A stretch of 64,000 nucleotides of DNA, taken from CG2-30-58-95 sp964618215 (GTDB lineage: Bacteria > Chloroflexota > Anaerolineae > Anaerolineales > Villigracilaceae). This document shows, one piece after another, positions 56,174-64,000 of this stretch. Position 1 is the stretch's first letter. Every line of letters starts with the position of its first letter. The notes beneath the pieces are model-generated. The model did not search any database and was not told where the DNA came from. It worked only from the letters and a program-made list of their open reading frames with translations. Where the stretch lies: assembly GCA_964618215.1 (NCBI GenBank), contig CAZTZE010000019.1, positions 1 through 64,000 on the forward strand, given 5' to 3'. The translations under genes were made by a program, and so were the position numbers.

Positions 56174-57459
56174 CTTGAATTCGCAGCCTGCAACTCTTGG
56201 AACGAAGACATCTGCGCGATTTTCCGCAGGAAAGCGCCCAGCGAAGGACTTTGGGCGCGCAGTTGACGCACCGCCGGGCCGACCGGGTCTGCGCCCGCCG
56301 CGCCGCCGGGGAGGTCGGCATAGGCGCCATAGAAGGCAAAGTAAGCCTGGTTGAGTTTGCGGATGGCATAGCCATTCTCCCAAAAGAGCTGGCGGCGCAG
56401 TTCCATATAGGCTTCAGCTTCTTGAATCTTGCCCTCGGCCAGCAGTTTATCCGCCGTAACGCGCGTGGTGTGCATCTCAGCCCGAAAGTCGAAAGGTTTG
56501 CGCAATTCGTTCGGGTCGGCGCGGCCCAGGTTCAGGCCGACCGACACGGTTTGGGATGTCGGTGTCTGGATCAATTCGGGGTAGTAACGCTGCAAGATGA
56601 GGGCGCCGATCTCGCCTCCGGCGATGGAGGCGGTTGTTTCGTTCATGGTACGCAGCTCGGGGCTGGCGTCGTAGTTCAATCCCAGCGGGCGCAGAGTGAG
56701 CCAGTTGTGGATCCACTCGTGGGCGATGGTATCGGTCAGCCAGATCAGGTCGGAGGTGCGTAAAACCATGCTTGGGTAGGAACCGATCCCGCCCACCGGC
56801 ACGACCAGTGAGGAGACATCCAGGCCTTTGTCCACGCGCGCTTCGAGTGCAGCCTGGCGGTCTACGCTCAGGTCGGAGAGCAGCGAGATGCTGGCCTCGG
56901 ACTGGATTTTATCGCGCCGCGAGACGATCAGGTTGTAAGGCAAGGGCGTGATGTGGAACAGGACGGGCGGGATGGGCTGTCCGCCGCTCGTCAGCCCCAG
57001 GTTATTGACTACCGCGCTGACCTGCTCTTGCAGTATCGCCTCGGCCAACGGCGCAAGTTCCGTCTGGCGCGCCTTGAACTGGCTTAATTCCACCCTCAGC
57101 CTGGCGGAGGCGGTTTCGGGATTCTTGACCTGCGGGTCGGCGTAGATCAGGTTCAGATTATGCTCATCCTGGATTATTTGCCCGGTCAGTTTCAGATACT
57201 CCGCCACGATTTGGTGACGGGCATTGCCATCGAAGTAATATGGTGTGCCAATCGCGCTCTGGGTGAATTTGATGCCAAAGGCATCCAAAGTCCAATTGAA
57301 ATAGTCAAATTCTAGTGGGCGGGTGAAGGCGCGGGCGCGGTCGCTGGTCTCGGCGGGGGCAAGCAGGGTACTGCCTCCGAGCAACGCGCTGAGACAGATG
57401 ACATAAACGGCGAAATCAACCGCGCGCCGCAGGTCTAACAGTAGGGTGCGAACAACCAT
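56170..57459 (-). CDS. membrane-anchored zincin-like protein of unknown function
   Basis: 429 residues from the ATG at 57459, supported by a -10 box 7 bases upstream. One N-terminal membrane segment (VDFAVYVICLSALLGGSTLL). TIAHEWIHNWL at about 243-253 is an HExxH zinc site and NETTASIAGGEIG about 30 residues later offers the third ligand (gluzincin pattern). No named family is certain. It forms an operon with the thioredoxin-cyclophilin lipoprotein, so both probably serve exported proteins. Confidence 0.75.
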   Translation of the reverse strand: MVVRTLLLDLRRAVDFAVYVICLSALLGGSTLLAPAETSDRARAFTRPLEFDYFNWTLDAFGIKFTQSAIGTPYYFDGNARHQIVAEYLKLTGQIIQDEHNLNLIYADPQVKNPETASARLRVELSQFKARQTELAPLAEAILQEQVSAVVNNLGLTSGGQPIPPVLFHITPLPYNLIVSRRDKIQSEASISLLSDLSVDRQAALEARVDKGLDVSSLVVPVGGIGSYPSMVLRTSDLIWLTDTIAHEWIHNWLTLRPLGLNYDASPELRTMNETTASIAGGEIGALILQRYYPELIQTPTSQTVSVGLNLGRADPNELRKPFDFRAEMHTTRVTADKLLAEGKIQEAEAYMELRRQLFWENGYAIRKLNQAYFAFYGAYADLPGGAAGADPVGPAVRQLRAQSPSLGAFLRKIAQMSSFQELQAANSR

Positions 57460-57472
57460 GCGGGTGATTATA
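57459..57472 (-). promoter_or_regulatory. leaderless promoter of the zincin operon
   Basis: TATAAT (57472-57467, minus strand), seven bases (CACCCGC), then ATG at 57459. No ribosome site. Confidence 0.55.
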
Positions 57473-57540
57473 ACCACCGGGCAGGCCTTTGGCAAATGCA
57501 AACTCATTCCAGAGACTTCGTAAGTCTGGGCACAACAAAA

Positions 57541-57567
57541 CAGAGACGACCCGAAAAGTCGTCTCTG
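57541..57567 (-). terminator. terminator of the structured RNA
   Basis: CAGAGACGAC, TTTTCGG, GTCGTCTCTG (10-bp perfect stem) followed on the minus strand by TTTTGTTG. Confidence 0.85.
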
Positions 57568-57807
57568 TCGAAGGGTTCACTTTATGTTACGGGCTATTGC
57601 TTTGCACCCCTTTCTCAGGGGGTTACATCGCTTCAGCACAGCCAGTCGCCCGGCTGCATCGGTTGCCTCCTGAGCGCAGCGAAGGACCATGGCGGCCTGA
57701 CCCTTACCAGGACTGGACTTTCACCAGCAAGCAGACGATGACTTCTCAGGACACACCACGCTGTGTTGGACGGCGCTTTCCCGTGGTCAGACGAAGGGTA
57801 CAAGAGA
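57541..57807 (-). ncRNA. candidate structured RNA, group II intron domain-I-like remnant
   Basis: Read on the minus strand from the methyltransferase stop to the terminator. It contains GTGTGTCCTGAGAAGTC (near 57756), CTGGTGAAAGTCCAG, then CCCCCTGAGAAAGGGG and CCCGTAACATAAAGTGAACC, phrases like those of bacterial group II intron 5' parts. There is no domain V, no reverse transcriptase and no 3' end, so it would be a remnant; the perfect terminator suggests it may still be made as RNA. A 24-nt interspersed element sits in it near 57664-57690. Identification from memory of motifs only. Confidence 0.4.
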
Positions 57808-58617
57808 TCAAGAGATCGCTGAGGCCACATGCGCAATCCATATCATGTCTGTGCTGTTATCAGCCAAAGGGTGCCGAGAGAAGTCGCCGTATACCGCATC
57901 CGCCGTAAAGCCTACTCTTGCTAGAACGTGCTCCATCTCAAAACGGAAGACGCAGTGTATTCGGGCGGGCGTCGTCTGCCAGGAATCTGTCACGTGCCCA
58001 TCGGTATCCATTTCCTCCCAACGAGCACGGACAATAGCAGTCTGCGTGGAGGGTTCATATGACCAGGCACGATATGACTGGATCTCGCGTCCAGTAGTAG
58101 CGCGGATAAATTTCCCTTCTGCCTCGAAGTGAGTGTCTTTTTGGCAAAGGAGTTCTCCAAGCCATTTGAAATCCAGATGGTTCAGATGCACAACTAAATA
58201 GCCCCCTGGCATGAGGTGGCGCTTGATGCATTCGAGACATGCCACCTGATCTTCAGGTGTATTTAGGTGCTGAAACGCGTTCCCGGTGATAATTACTAAC
58301 CCAAAAACATCGTCTAATTGAAAGGATCGCATATTCCCCTCAACCCATCGCGCGTTTGCGAGGTCAATGCTCTTGCGCCGGGCTACCTCGAGCATGTGCT
58401 GAGATAAGTCCAGTCCGACGACACTTGCGCCGCTACGAGCCAGTCGAATGGCCACTCGCCCTGTACCGCAGGCAAGTTCTAATACACTTCCGCCTGCGTG
58501 TTTTGCATTCGCGGCCATCTCTTGATAGAAATCGATCTCATTTGGCCAGTTGGGTACGGACTCGTCATACGTCTCCGCGTAGAATTGTGCACCGCGTTCA
58601 TCTTGTGATTGGCTCAT
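57808..58617 (-). CDS. class I SAM-dependent methyltransferase
   Basis: 269 residues from the ATG at 58617 (AAAGGAA upstream). Motif I VLELACGTGRVAIRLA, an acidic end of strand 2 (VVGLDLS), motif for adenine (EGNMRSF), and GGYLVVHLNH form the Rossmann-like methyltransferase core; YAETYDESVPNWPNEIDFYQ is the usual N-terminal cap of the small-molecule group. Substrate unknown. Confidence 0.9.
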   Translation of the reverse strand: MSQSQDERGAQFYAETYDESVPNWPNEIDFYQEMAANAKHAGGSVLELACGTGRVAIRLARSGASVVGLDLSQHMLEVARRKSIDLANARWVEGNMRSFQLDDVFGLVIITGNAFQHLNTPEDQVACLECIKRHLMPGGYLVVHLNHLDFKWLGELLCQKDTHFEAEGKFIRATTGREIQSYRAWSYEPSTQTAIVRARWEEMDTDGHVTDSWQTTPARIHCVFRFEMEHVLARVGFTADAVYGDFSRHPLADNSTDMIWIAHVASAIS

Positions 58618-58853
58618 TGGCAAAGATTCCTTTCGTAACAGTGGTCTGGATGTCATTTGGTCATGCAGATGAATAATTACGTCTCGAGCGGTCTATGCTA
58701 GCGCCGCCCAACCATGTCTTATCCAGAATGATTCTACCTAAGACGCCAATCGGTTGTGTTATGCGCAATTATTCTGCCTAACGATTAAGGATTGATACGG
58801 CGGAAGGGATGAAAGCGGAGAGGAAGGCATTGATGCGCCGCCGTATCAATCCT
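58618..58853. repeat. gap holding a 15-bp perfect inverted repeat beside the IS element
   Basis: GGATTGATACGGCGG (58789-58803) and CCGCCGTATCAATCC (58838-58852). Flanked by GCCTAAC (58776-58782) and GTTGAAC (58855-58861), which fit the R'' and R' patterns of integron attC sites, but the extra-helical bases typical of attC are not visible. It ends 1-2 bases before the IS boundary. Confidence 0.55.
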
Positions 58854-59101
58854 AGTTGAACTAAGCCGCACGCAAAGGGTGCCTGCGCAAAGGATTTGGA
58901 AATTAAAGCACACTCAGTCTAAGCGAGCAGCGGTCGAAACGGTCAATCCACCAATAATTAAGAATATTGTACATGGAGAGGGGGAGTTTTGCAAGCAAAA
59001 CATGTGGCTGAAAGATGGATGTAATGGTGTCAAGGGAAATGGGAACAAGGCTGCGGGAGGAAGCGCAGCCTGGAAGGAAGAACAAAGGGGAGGAGAGAGA
59101 T

Positions 59102-60277
59102 TCAAGGAGAGCGGCATAGGGTAGGGGTGATGGCGCGTAAGAAAGACATTGACTGGCCGCACTTAGGGCAGATGGGTTGCTTTTGGGGTAGCGCAGGTTG
59201 GGAAGTGGTGGGATTGGTATTGTGCAGAGAAGCGGTTTGCTGCGGGATGCATTGTTGGATGTGCGCCTGGATGGAGGCAAAAAGTGGTCGTCGGGTGGGA
59301 GCCAGGAAGCCGAAGTAGCGCACCTTGACGAAACCTGAGGGTAGGACGTGCTGGAGGAAGCGGTGGATGAAGCGTTCCACAGAAGTGGTGCAGGCCTTGA
59401 GTTGGCCTGTATCCGAAGTGCGATATTGAAAAGTGACTTGGGAAGTCCCCAAGGCGCCGTTATCGGTGAACTTCACCAGTCGGCGGTTGCTGATGGCGAT
59501 ACGGAAGATGTAAGGGGCCAGGTACTTGAGGGCCGACTGTCCATTGCCGACAGGCTTGCAATGGACGACCCAATCCTGCTGCCAAACCTTTGGAGGTACC
59601 TGAGCAAAGGCGGGAGACTTTTTGAGGAGGTGGAGGAATTTGGCACGGAAGAGTTTGGAAAGGGCTTTAACTGGCAGGAAGAAATTGTTGTGAGAGGGCA
59701 GCCAGGCATGCCCTGCCTGCGCCAGTGCCGCAGGCACAGGTGAGCTTGGTCGAAGGGTTTGCTTGTCTGGGGCGATACCGCCGCCCGGGACAAGGTAGTG
59801 GACATGGGGGTGGTAAGCCAGGTTGCGGGTCCAGGTGTGGAGCACGCCCACCATACCGATCTGGCCGCCGACGTAACGGGGATCTTGGGCTAGTTTTTGT
59901 GTTGCTTCTGCCGAAGCCTGGAAGAGGGCGTGGTAGAAGAATTTTTGGTTTCGGCTGGCGGCCTCACGCAATCCTTCTGGGAGGGTGAAAGTAAGCATGA
60001 AGTAGGGGACGGGCAAGAGTAGCTGCTGTTGCAACTTGAGCCATTCTTGAGTCTGCTCATGCTGGCATTTTGGGCAATGGCGGTTGCGGCAGGAATGATA
60101 GCTGTAACGGAGCTCGCTGCATGAGACGCAGGAGTATACCTGCCCTCCCAAGGCTTCTGTGCGGCACTGCTCGATGGCGCGCATCACCTGGCGGTGACTG
60201 GGCAGCAGGCGGTCGGCGTACTTTTGGCGATAGGCAGGGCCGTAGCGGCGAAAGATGTCAGCCAGTTCTAAGGCCAC
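59102..60277 (-). CDS. IS91-family transposase (HUH, Y2 type)
   Basis: 391 residues. N-terminal zinc-binding part (Cys50, Cys53, Cys63, Cys68, Cys71, with SCRNRHCPKCQ), the HUH motif HPHVH at 156-160, and APYIFRIAISNRRL with the tyrosine region. These enzymes cut one DNA strand and move by rolling-circle replication. The C-terminus ends with another CPKCGQ motif. It overlaps the recombinase gene by 10 bases. Confidence 0.92.
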   Translation of the reverse strand: MALELADIFRRYGPAYRQKYADRLLPSHRQVMRAIEQCRTEALGGQVYSCVSCSELRYSYHSCRNRHCPKCQHEQTQEWLKLQQQLLLPVPYFMLTFTLPEGLREAASRNQKFFYHALFQASAEATQKLAQDPRYVGGQIGMVGVLHTWTRNLAYHPHVHYLVPGGGIAPDKQTLRPSSPVPAALAQAGHAWLPSHNNFFLPVKALSKLFRAKFLHLLKKSPAFAQVPPKVWQQDWVVHCKPVGNGQSALKYLAPYIFRIAISNRRLVKFTDNGALGTSQVTFQYRTSDTGQLKACTTSVERFIHRFLQHVLPSGFVKVRYFGFLAPTRRPLFASIQAHIQQCIPQQTASLHNTNPTTSQPALPQKQPICPKCGQSMSFLRAITPTLCRSP

Positions 60278-61182
60278 AGCCCCGCCACTATCTCGTTGAT
60301 CTTGTTGATTGCCTGCGCGTCAGTCGTTGAAGTCAGATGGGTGTAGATGGCGGTGGTAGCAGGGGAAGCGTGTCCCAGGTAACTTTGAATAATGCGCAGG
60401 TTCAGGCCTGCTTCCAGCAAATGGGTTGCATAGGAATGGCGCAGGGTATGAACAGTGGCATTCTTGTGTATTCCGCTCTCGTGCAGGGCGGCACGAAATG
60501 CTTTCTGCATACTGGATTCATTCATTGGTTCGTTTGCATGTTCAGGCGATTGTCCTGTGCGCAGGGCTGGAAACAGCCATACCCGATTGCAATGGGTCAT
60601 CCAGTGTCGCCGAAGCATCTCCAGAGAGGCCTCCGGCAGCGGGACACCGTTCGTGCCGCGAGCAACGGCGGCACGCCGGTGCGAGACGGCATAGCGGTCT
60701 TTGCCTCCTTTTCCATGGCAGATGTGAAGCATCTTGCGAGCGCTGTCAATATTTTTGACTTGCAGGCGCACGCCTTCCAACAGGCGTAACCCGCAAGCGT
60801 AGATGACCGTCAGACAGACTCGATAGTGCTGAACATGGACATGCGCTAGAATAGCGGCCACTTCCTCCACGCTGAGCACCACCGGTAGTTTTTTCTCCTT
60901 TGCTGGCCGGGCGAATTCGAGAAAGTGCCATTGTCGTTCCAGGGTATGCTCATAGAAAAACTTGATACCGCACAACGCAATCGTACATGTATTGCGTGCG
61001 ACATGTTTGACATTCATCAGGTAGAGAAAGTACTGGCGCAATTCCTCCTCATCAATCTGATCTGGAGACTTATGATAGTGCTTCGCCAACTGGCTTACTG
61101 CCTGCGCATAAGTCTCCTGGGTTCGGGCAGACAGGCCGCGCAGTTGCATATCCTCGATCATCTTCTGTCTTAAAGCAGTCAT
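60268..61182 (-). CDS. tyrosine recombinase of the IS91-like element
   Basis: 304 residues. A SAM-like N-terminal domain (GLSARTQETYAQAVSQLAKHY) and a catalytic domain with the Arg in ACGLRLLEGVRL, HTLRHSYATHLL (HxxR), YLGHAS and the nucleophile Tyr in TAIYTHL. Complete. It is of the kind found beside IS91 transposases; it is not an integron integrase as far as I can see. It may resolve intermediates or target insertion. Confidence 0.9.
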   Translation of the reverse strand: MTALRQKMIEDMQLRGLSARTQETYAQAVSQLAKHYHKSPDQIDEEELRQYFLYLMNVKHVARNTCTIALCGIKFFYEHTLERQWHFLEFARPAKEKKLPVVLSVEEVAAILAHVHVQHYRVCLTVIYACGLRLLEGVRLQVKNIDSARKMLHICHGKGGKDRYAVSHRRAAVARGTNGVPLPEASLEMLRRHWMTHCNRVWLFPALRTGQSPEHANEPMNESSMQKAFRAALHESGIHKNATVHTLRHSYATHLLEAGLNLRIIQSYLGHASPATTAIYTHLTSTTDAQAINKINEIVAGLWP

Positions 61183-61309
61183 GGCTATACCTCCTGTATG
61201 GAAATAGGATCCGATACAGGAAATATAGCCCAGATCGAGGCTAAATGTGAAGTTTTAGAAGACCTTTGGGAGTGGGAGTAATCCCCCTGCGCGAAGCGCT
61301 TAGTTCAAC

Positions 61310-61432
61310 GGCTTATGGACAGGCAGCCTGACATCCTAAATTCAAATAGGCATCAGGCTGCTATCGGTTAAAGACGATGAATTGAAATCAGTATAGCAAA
61401 ATCGCGGAGAAAATGCAACGCCCGAACGGAAG
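61310..61432. other. gap right of the IS element
   Basis: GCAGCCTGA (61323-61331) and TCAGGCTGC (61353-61361) form a 9-bp hairpin. This lies downstream of the gltD-like gene and may end its transcript, although no T run is clear. Confidence 0.4.
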
Positions 61433-62872
61433 TTATTTCTTGCTGCTCAGATACTCATCCATTGCCTGGGCAGCCTTGCGGCCGGCCACCATGGCCGTCA
61501 CCACCAAGTCGGGGCCGCTGACCACGTCGCCGCCGGCGAAGACGCCCGCGCGGCTGGTGGCGCCGGTCTCGCGGTCAACCACGCTGATCAGGCCCCAGTC
61601 GTGGGTTTCGAGGCCGGGCGTGGTCTCGCCGATGAGCGGGTCGGGCCAGTAACCCAGCGCCTTGATGGCTGTATCCACTGCAATGCTGAAATTAGAGCCT
61701 TCGATCGGCAGCGGCTTGCGGCGGCCTTTGGCATCCGGCTCGCCGAGTTTCATCTCGATGCACTCGATGGCAGCCAGTTGGCCGTCTTCACCGGCGATGA
61801 ATTTCACCGGTTGGGTCAAAAAGCGGTACTGGGCGCCTTCTTCTTTAGCCATCTGGCGGTCTTTCTTGCCTCCGGGCATTTCCTTTTCGGTGCGGCGGTA
61901 CAGGCAGATGACCTGTTCTCCGCCGATGCGCAGGGCAGTGCGCAGGCAGTCGGACGCCGTATCGCCGCCGCCGATGACCGCCAGGCGCTTGCCGATGCGG
62001 GGACGCTCACGCTTGTCCTCCGGCAGCAAGTTCAGCCCCGTGTTGCCGCGCATCAGGAAGTCGGTCGCTTCGTAAACGCCGGGCAGGTCTTCGCCAGGCA
62101 CTTCCATCTTGGCGTCAATCCCAACGCCCACGCCGACGAAAACAGCATCGAAACCTTCCTTGAATAAATCATCGATAGTCTTGTCTTTGCCGATGTAGGT
62201 GTTACCGACGAATTTGGCGCCGGCCTTTTCGTAATCGCCCCAGCGGCAGAAGAAGACTTCCTTGGCCAGTTTGAAGTTGGGAATGCCATAGACGAGCAAA
62301 CCGCCGGGCGCGGGTTTGGAATCGAAGATGGTAACCGCGTGGCCTTCTTGCAGAAGTTGGGCGGCGCAACCCAGGCCGGCTGGGCCTGCGCCGACGATGG
62401 CGACATTCTTGCCGCTTGGCTGGCCAACCGGGATGGTCACTCCTTCCGTCTTGCGCTCGTAGCAGGTGACGAAGGTTTCAAGCGGGCCGCACAATACCGG
62501 TTCGTGAGTCTTGTTCAGCACGCAGGAACCCTGGCAGAGTTGTTCGTGCGGGCAAACGCGGGAGCAGATTTCAGGCAGCGAGCTGGTTTGACGGTACAAT
62601 TGTGCGGCTTCGATGTAGCGCCCTTGTTCGATCAGCCACATTGCCGAAGGGATATCGTTGTGACACGGGCAGGCCAACATGCAGGGCGCCGGGTCGGGGC
62701 AGTGGATGCAGCGTGAGGCTTCCAGCATCGCCCGGTCGGAATTGAGCGGGACGACCACATCGCCAAAATCACAGACCCGTTCTGTCGGTGGGCGCAGCGT
62801 CAGGTCTTGATAGGGCATGTAGACACGCGCTTTGCGGTCTATTTCCAAATATTCGCCAGGTATTGTTTGCAT
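61433..62872 (-). CDS. gltD: NADPH-dependent glutamate synthase small-subunit-like flavoprotein (GltD/SudA family)
   Basis: 479 residues. Two Cys-rich N-terminal clusters for Fe-S centres (CIHCPDPAPCMLACPCHNDIP; CSRVCPHEQLCQGSC), the FAD-binding VAIVGAGPAGLGCAAQL and the NAD(P)-binding LAVIGGGDTASDCLRTAL are complete, ending with AGGDVVSGPDLVVTAM. It passes electrons from NAD(P)H. No glutamate synthase large subunit is adjacent, so it may work with another partner, as in NfnB or sulfide dehydrogenase systems. Confidence 0.9.
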   Translation of the reverse strand: MQTIPGEYLEIDRKARVYMPYQDLTLRPPTERVCDFGDVVVPLNSDRAMLEASRCIHCPDPAPCMLACPCHNDIPSAMWLIEQGRYIEAAQLYRQTSSLPEICSRVCPHEQLCQGSCVLNKTHEPVLCGPLETFVTCYERKTEGVTIPVGQPSGKNVAIVGAGPAGLGCAAQLLQEGHAVTIFDSKPAPGGLLVYGIPNFKLAKEVFFCRWGDYEKAGAKFVGNTYIGKDKTIDDLFKEGFDAVFVGVGVGIDAKMEVPGEDLPGVYEATDFLMRGNTGLNLLPEDKRERPRIGKRLAVIGGGDTASDCLRTALRIGGEQVICLYRRTEKEMPGGKKDRQMAKEEGAQYRFLTQPVKFIAGEDGQLAAIECIEMKLGEPDAKGRRKPLPIEGSNFSIAVDTAIKALGYWPDPLIGETTPGLETHDWGLISVVDRETGATSRAGVFAGGDVVSGPDLVVTAMVAGRKAAQAMDEYLSSKK

Positions 62873-63074
62873 TGGGCCTCCAGCACGTTGACGACACCAT
62901 TATTAATAATACCATGATACCCAATCTTCTTATCGGAACACAGGTTTTAATGTCACCAATGATTGCGACAATAATCACAATTAGGAAGACCTCACAGGTT
63001 TCTAAAACCTGTGAGGTCTGCAGCAAAGAACCGAATAAAATCAAGGCGAAACTCGTAATGATTGGTGAAAGCAG
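62873..63074. repeat. divergent promoter region with a perfect 15-bp hairpin repeat
   Basis: AGACCTCACAGGTTT (62987-63001) and AAACCTGTGAGGTCT (63005-63019) form a long perfect hairpin. It lies between two divergent genes, so it is not in a normal terminator position and is probably an interspersed element. TCACCAAT and ATTGGTGA (62953, 63058) may form an outer pair. Confidence 0.65.
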
Positions 63075-63677
63075 ATGACACGGCAGAAAGGATGCAAAGT
63101 GCTGGCGACCCTCACTGCGGAAACCGAAGCCGACTTGATTCTTAAGTCGCAGCAAGGTGACCGGAATGCTTTTGGAGAACTCGTCCGCCATTACTACCCG
63201 CGCGTTATAAATGTGGTCTATCGCATGTGCGGCGACACGGCCCTGGCCGAGGATGCAGCCCAGGAAGCCTTCCTGCGGGCATGGTTGCACATTTCATCCT
63301 TCCGCCGGGGCGAGCCGCTGCGCAACTGGCTGTACCGGATTGCCGTCAACGCCGCGCTGGATATTCTGCGGCGCAGGCATGAGGAACCCGCTGATGATGA
63401 AATGTTGCAGAGGATTCCAGAGCAAAGTTCAGGTCCAGAAGACGCGCTGATCGAGAAGGAACGTCTCGCCCTGTTCCAGCAGGCGATGAGTTCTCTGCCG
63501 GAGGCAGCCCGCAGCGCGCTCGTCCTGCGTGAATACGGAGAACTTTCTTACCAGGAGATTGCCAGCGTACTCGATATCCCCATCGGGACGGTCATGTCCA
63601 GGTTGAGTTACGGTCGCAATCGTCTACGCGAAGTGTTGAAAGAGCAAATTCTGCAAGCGGAGAGCGAAGATGTGTGA
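63075..63677 (+). CDS. ECF-type RNA polymerase sigma factor (RpoE-like)
   Basis: 200 residues (a GTG at 63099 is an alternative start). Region 2 (FGELVRHYYPRVINVVYRMCG, DAAQEAFLRAW, PLRNWLYRIAVNAALDILRR) and region 4 (LPEAARSALVLREYGELSYQ, IGTVMSRLSYGRNRLREVL) are intact. It directs RNA polymerase to a stress regulon. Its end overlaps the anti-sigma gene by 8 bases. A hairpin repeat sits upstream. Confidence 0.95.
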   Translation: MTRQKGCKVLATLTAETEADLILKSQQGDRNAFGELVRHYYPRVINVVYRMCGDTALAEDAAQEAFLRAWLHISSFRRGEPLRNWLYRIAVNAALDILRRRHEEPADDEMLQRIPEQSSGPEDALIEKERLALFQQAMSSLPEAARSALVLREYGELSYQEIASVLDIPIGTVMSRLSYGRNRLREVLKEQILQAESEDV

Positions 63678-64000
63678 AAACATACACGCGTTGCTGAATG
63701 CGTATCTGGATGGCGAACTGCATGGGCAGCGCCGGCTGGAAGTGGAGAAGCATCTGGGTTCCTGTACGGCCTGCCGGAATGATTTGCAGGAATTGCGCAC
63801 CGTTTCAGACCTGCTGCGCGCCGCGCCGGCCCCGGCCTTCCTGCCTGCCGAACGATTCGTCGCCCAACTGACCCTGCAACTGCCGCGCCGCCCCCTGCAC
63901 GATCGGGCGCCGAAGCCGGCTGCCTGGGCCGGGTGGCTCGTTCCGGCGGGGTTGCTTACCGCCTGGTTTTTCTTGCGGACGATATTCACGCTGACGACAG
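63670..64000 (+). CDS. anti-sigma factor with zf-HC2-type zinc domain (truncated by window end)
   Basis: At least 110 residues visible. MCENIHALLNAYLDGEL and then VEKHLGSCTACRNDL supply the H-x3-C-x2-C zinc motif of anti-sigma factors such as RsrA/RseA-like zf-HC2 proteins. A hydrophobic segment begins near residue 94 (WAGWLVPAGLLTAWFFL), so it is membrane-bound. It should hold the ECF sigma factor inactive until a signal arrives. It starts at ATG 63670 inside the sigma gene. Confidence 0.88.
   Translation, partial: MCENIHALLNAYLDGELHGQRRLEVEKHLGSCTACRNDLQELRTVSDLLRAAPAPAFLPAERFVAQLTLQLPRRPLHDRAPKPAAWAGWLVPAGLLTAWFFLRTIFTLTT

Larger units (their letters stand above)
58855..61309. mobile_element. 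IS91-like element with tyrosine recombinase
   Basis: Bounded by 12-bp inverted ends GTTGAACTAAGC (58855-58866) and GCTTAGTTCAAC (61298-61309), with weaker pairing inside. It holds a recombinase gene and an IS91-type HUH transposase, overlapping and both on the minus strand. Inverted ends are not a feature of classical IS91, so the exact boundaries are inferred. No host gene is visibly split. Confidence 0.7.

Noticed and set aside
57680..57760. Cobalamin riboswitch or RNase P RNA on the minus strand
   Set aside because: GGTGAAAGTCC alone fits, but the cobalamin CCCGCCACTG block and the RNase P conserved regions are absent, and no related gene is nearby.

Overview
The window looks like a chromosomal segment of an uncultured Chloroflexota (Anaerolineae-like) bacterium. 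This is inferred from gene content and style: many lipoproteins with Thr/Pro linkers, a DHH-CBS-poly(A)-polymerase fusion, a mltG-ruvX-baseplate-J-like cluster, a LivM with a long extra membrane domain, and abundant short interspersed repeats. No rRNA or tRNA gene was found, so the assignment is not proven.

Layout. 0.1-2.5 kb: response regulator, DUF192 protein, LysM/M23 peptidase. 2.6-9.9 kb: a complete branched-chain amino-acid type ABC transporter (livK-H-M-G-F order) followed by an FAD amine oxidoreductase. 10.1-19.8 kb: CinA-like protein, M14 carboxypeptidase lipoprotein, MNT/HEPN toxin-antitoxin (TA) pair, amidohydrolase fused to a CYTH-like domain, membrane proteins and two TIM-barrel lipoproteins. 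20-27.5 kb: CBS protein, mltG, ruvX, baseplate-J-like protein, TumE-type TA, alaS. 27.6-34.4 kb: glycosyltransferase, feoB-feoA, fur, lipoprotein, DHH/CBS/CCA-adding fusion. 34.5-45.5 kb: hydrolase lipoprotein, small leader RNA, MazG-like protein, LOG-like protein, two different prolyl-tRNA synthetases separated by a proS fragment and a RelBE module, then rpsO-pnp. 45.6-48.0 kb: a TA island of three modules, each followed by a uroD-like remnant and a near-identical promoter. 48.4-57.5 kb: secreted or membrane proteases, a GNAT, PrsW-like protein, and a thioredoxin-fold/cyclophilin lipoprotein. 57.5-61.3 kb: a structured RNA, a methyltransferase and an IS91-like element carrying a tyrosine recombinase. 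61.4-64 kb: gltD-like reductase, ECF sigma factor and its anti-sigma factor (cut by the window end).

The most unusual theme is invasion by short repeats. Comparing two MITE copies, and an intact proS with its broken duplicate, defines a 24-nt insertion unit (core CGCTCAGG). The same unit lies in frame, as eight codons, inside alaS and a GNAT gene, and also inside the structured RNA. alaS additionally carries a hairpin repeat and a 15-bp tandem repeat, so one essential gene has absorbed three different repeats. The MITE itself has 11-bp inverted ends and 8-bp target duplications visible in two copies. Several genes appear to be transcribed leaderless: an extended or consensus -10 box lies 7 bases before the ATG.
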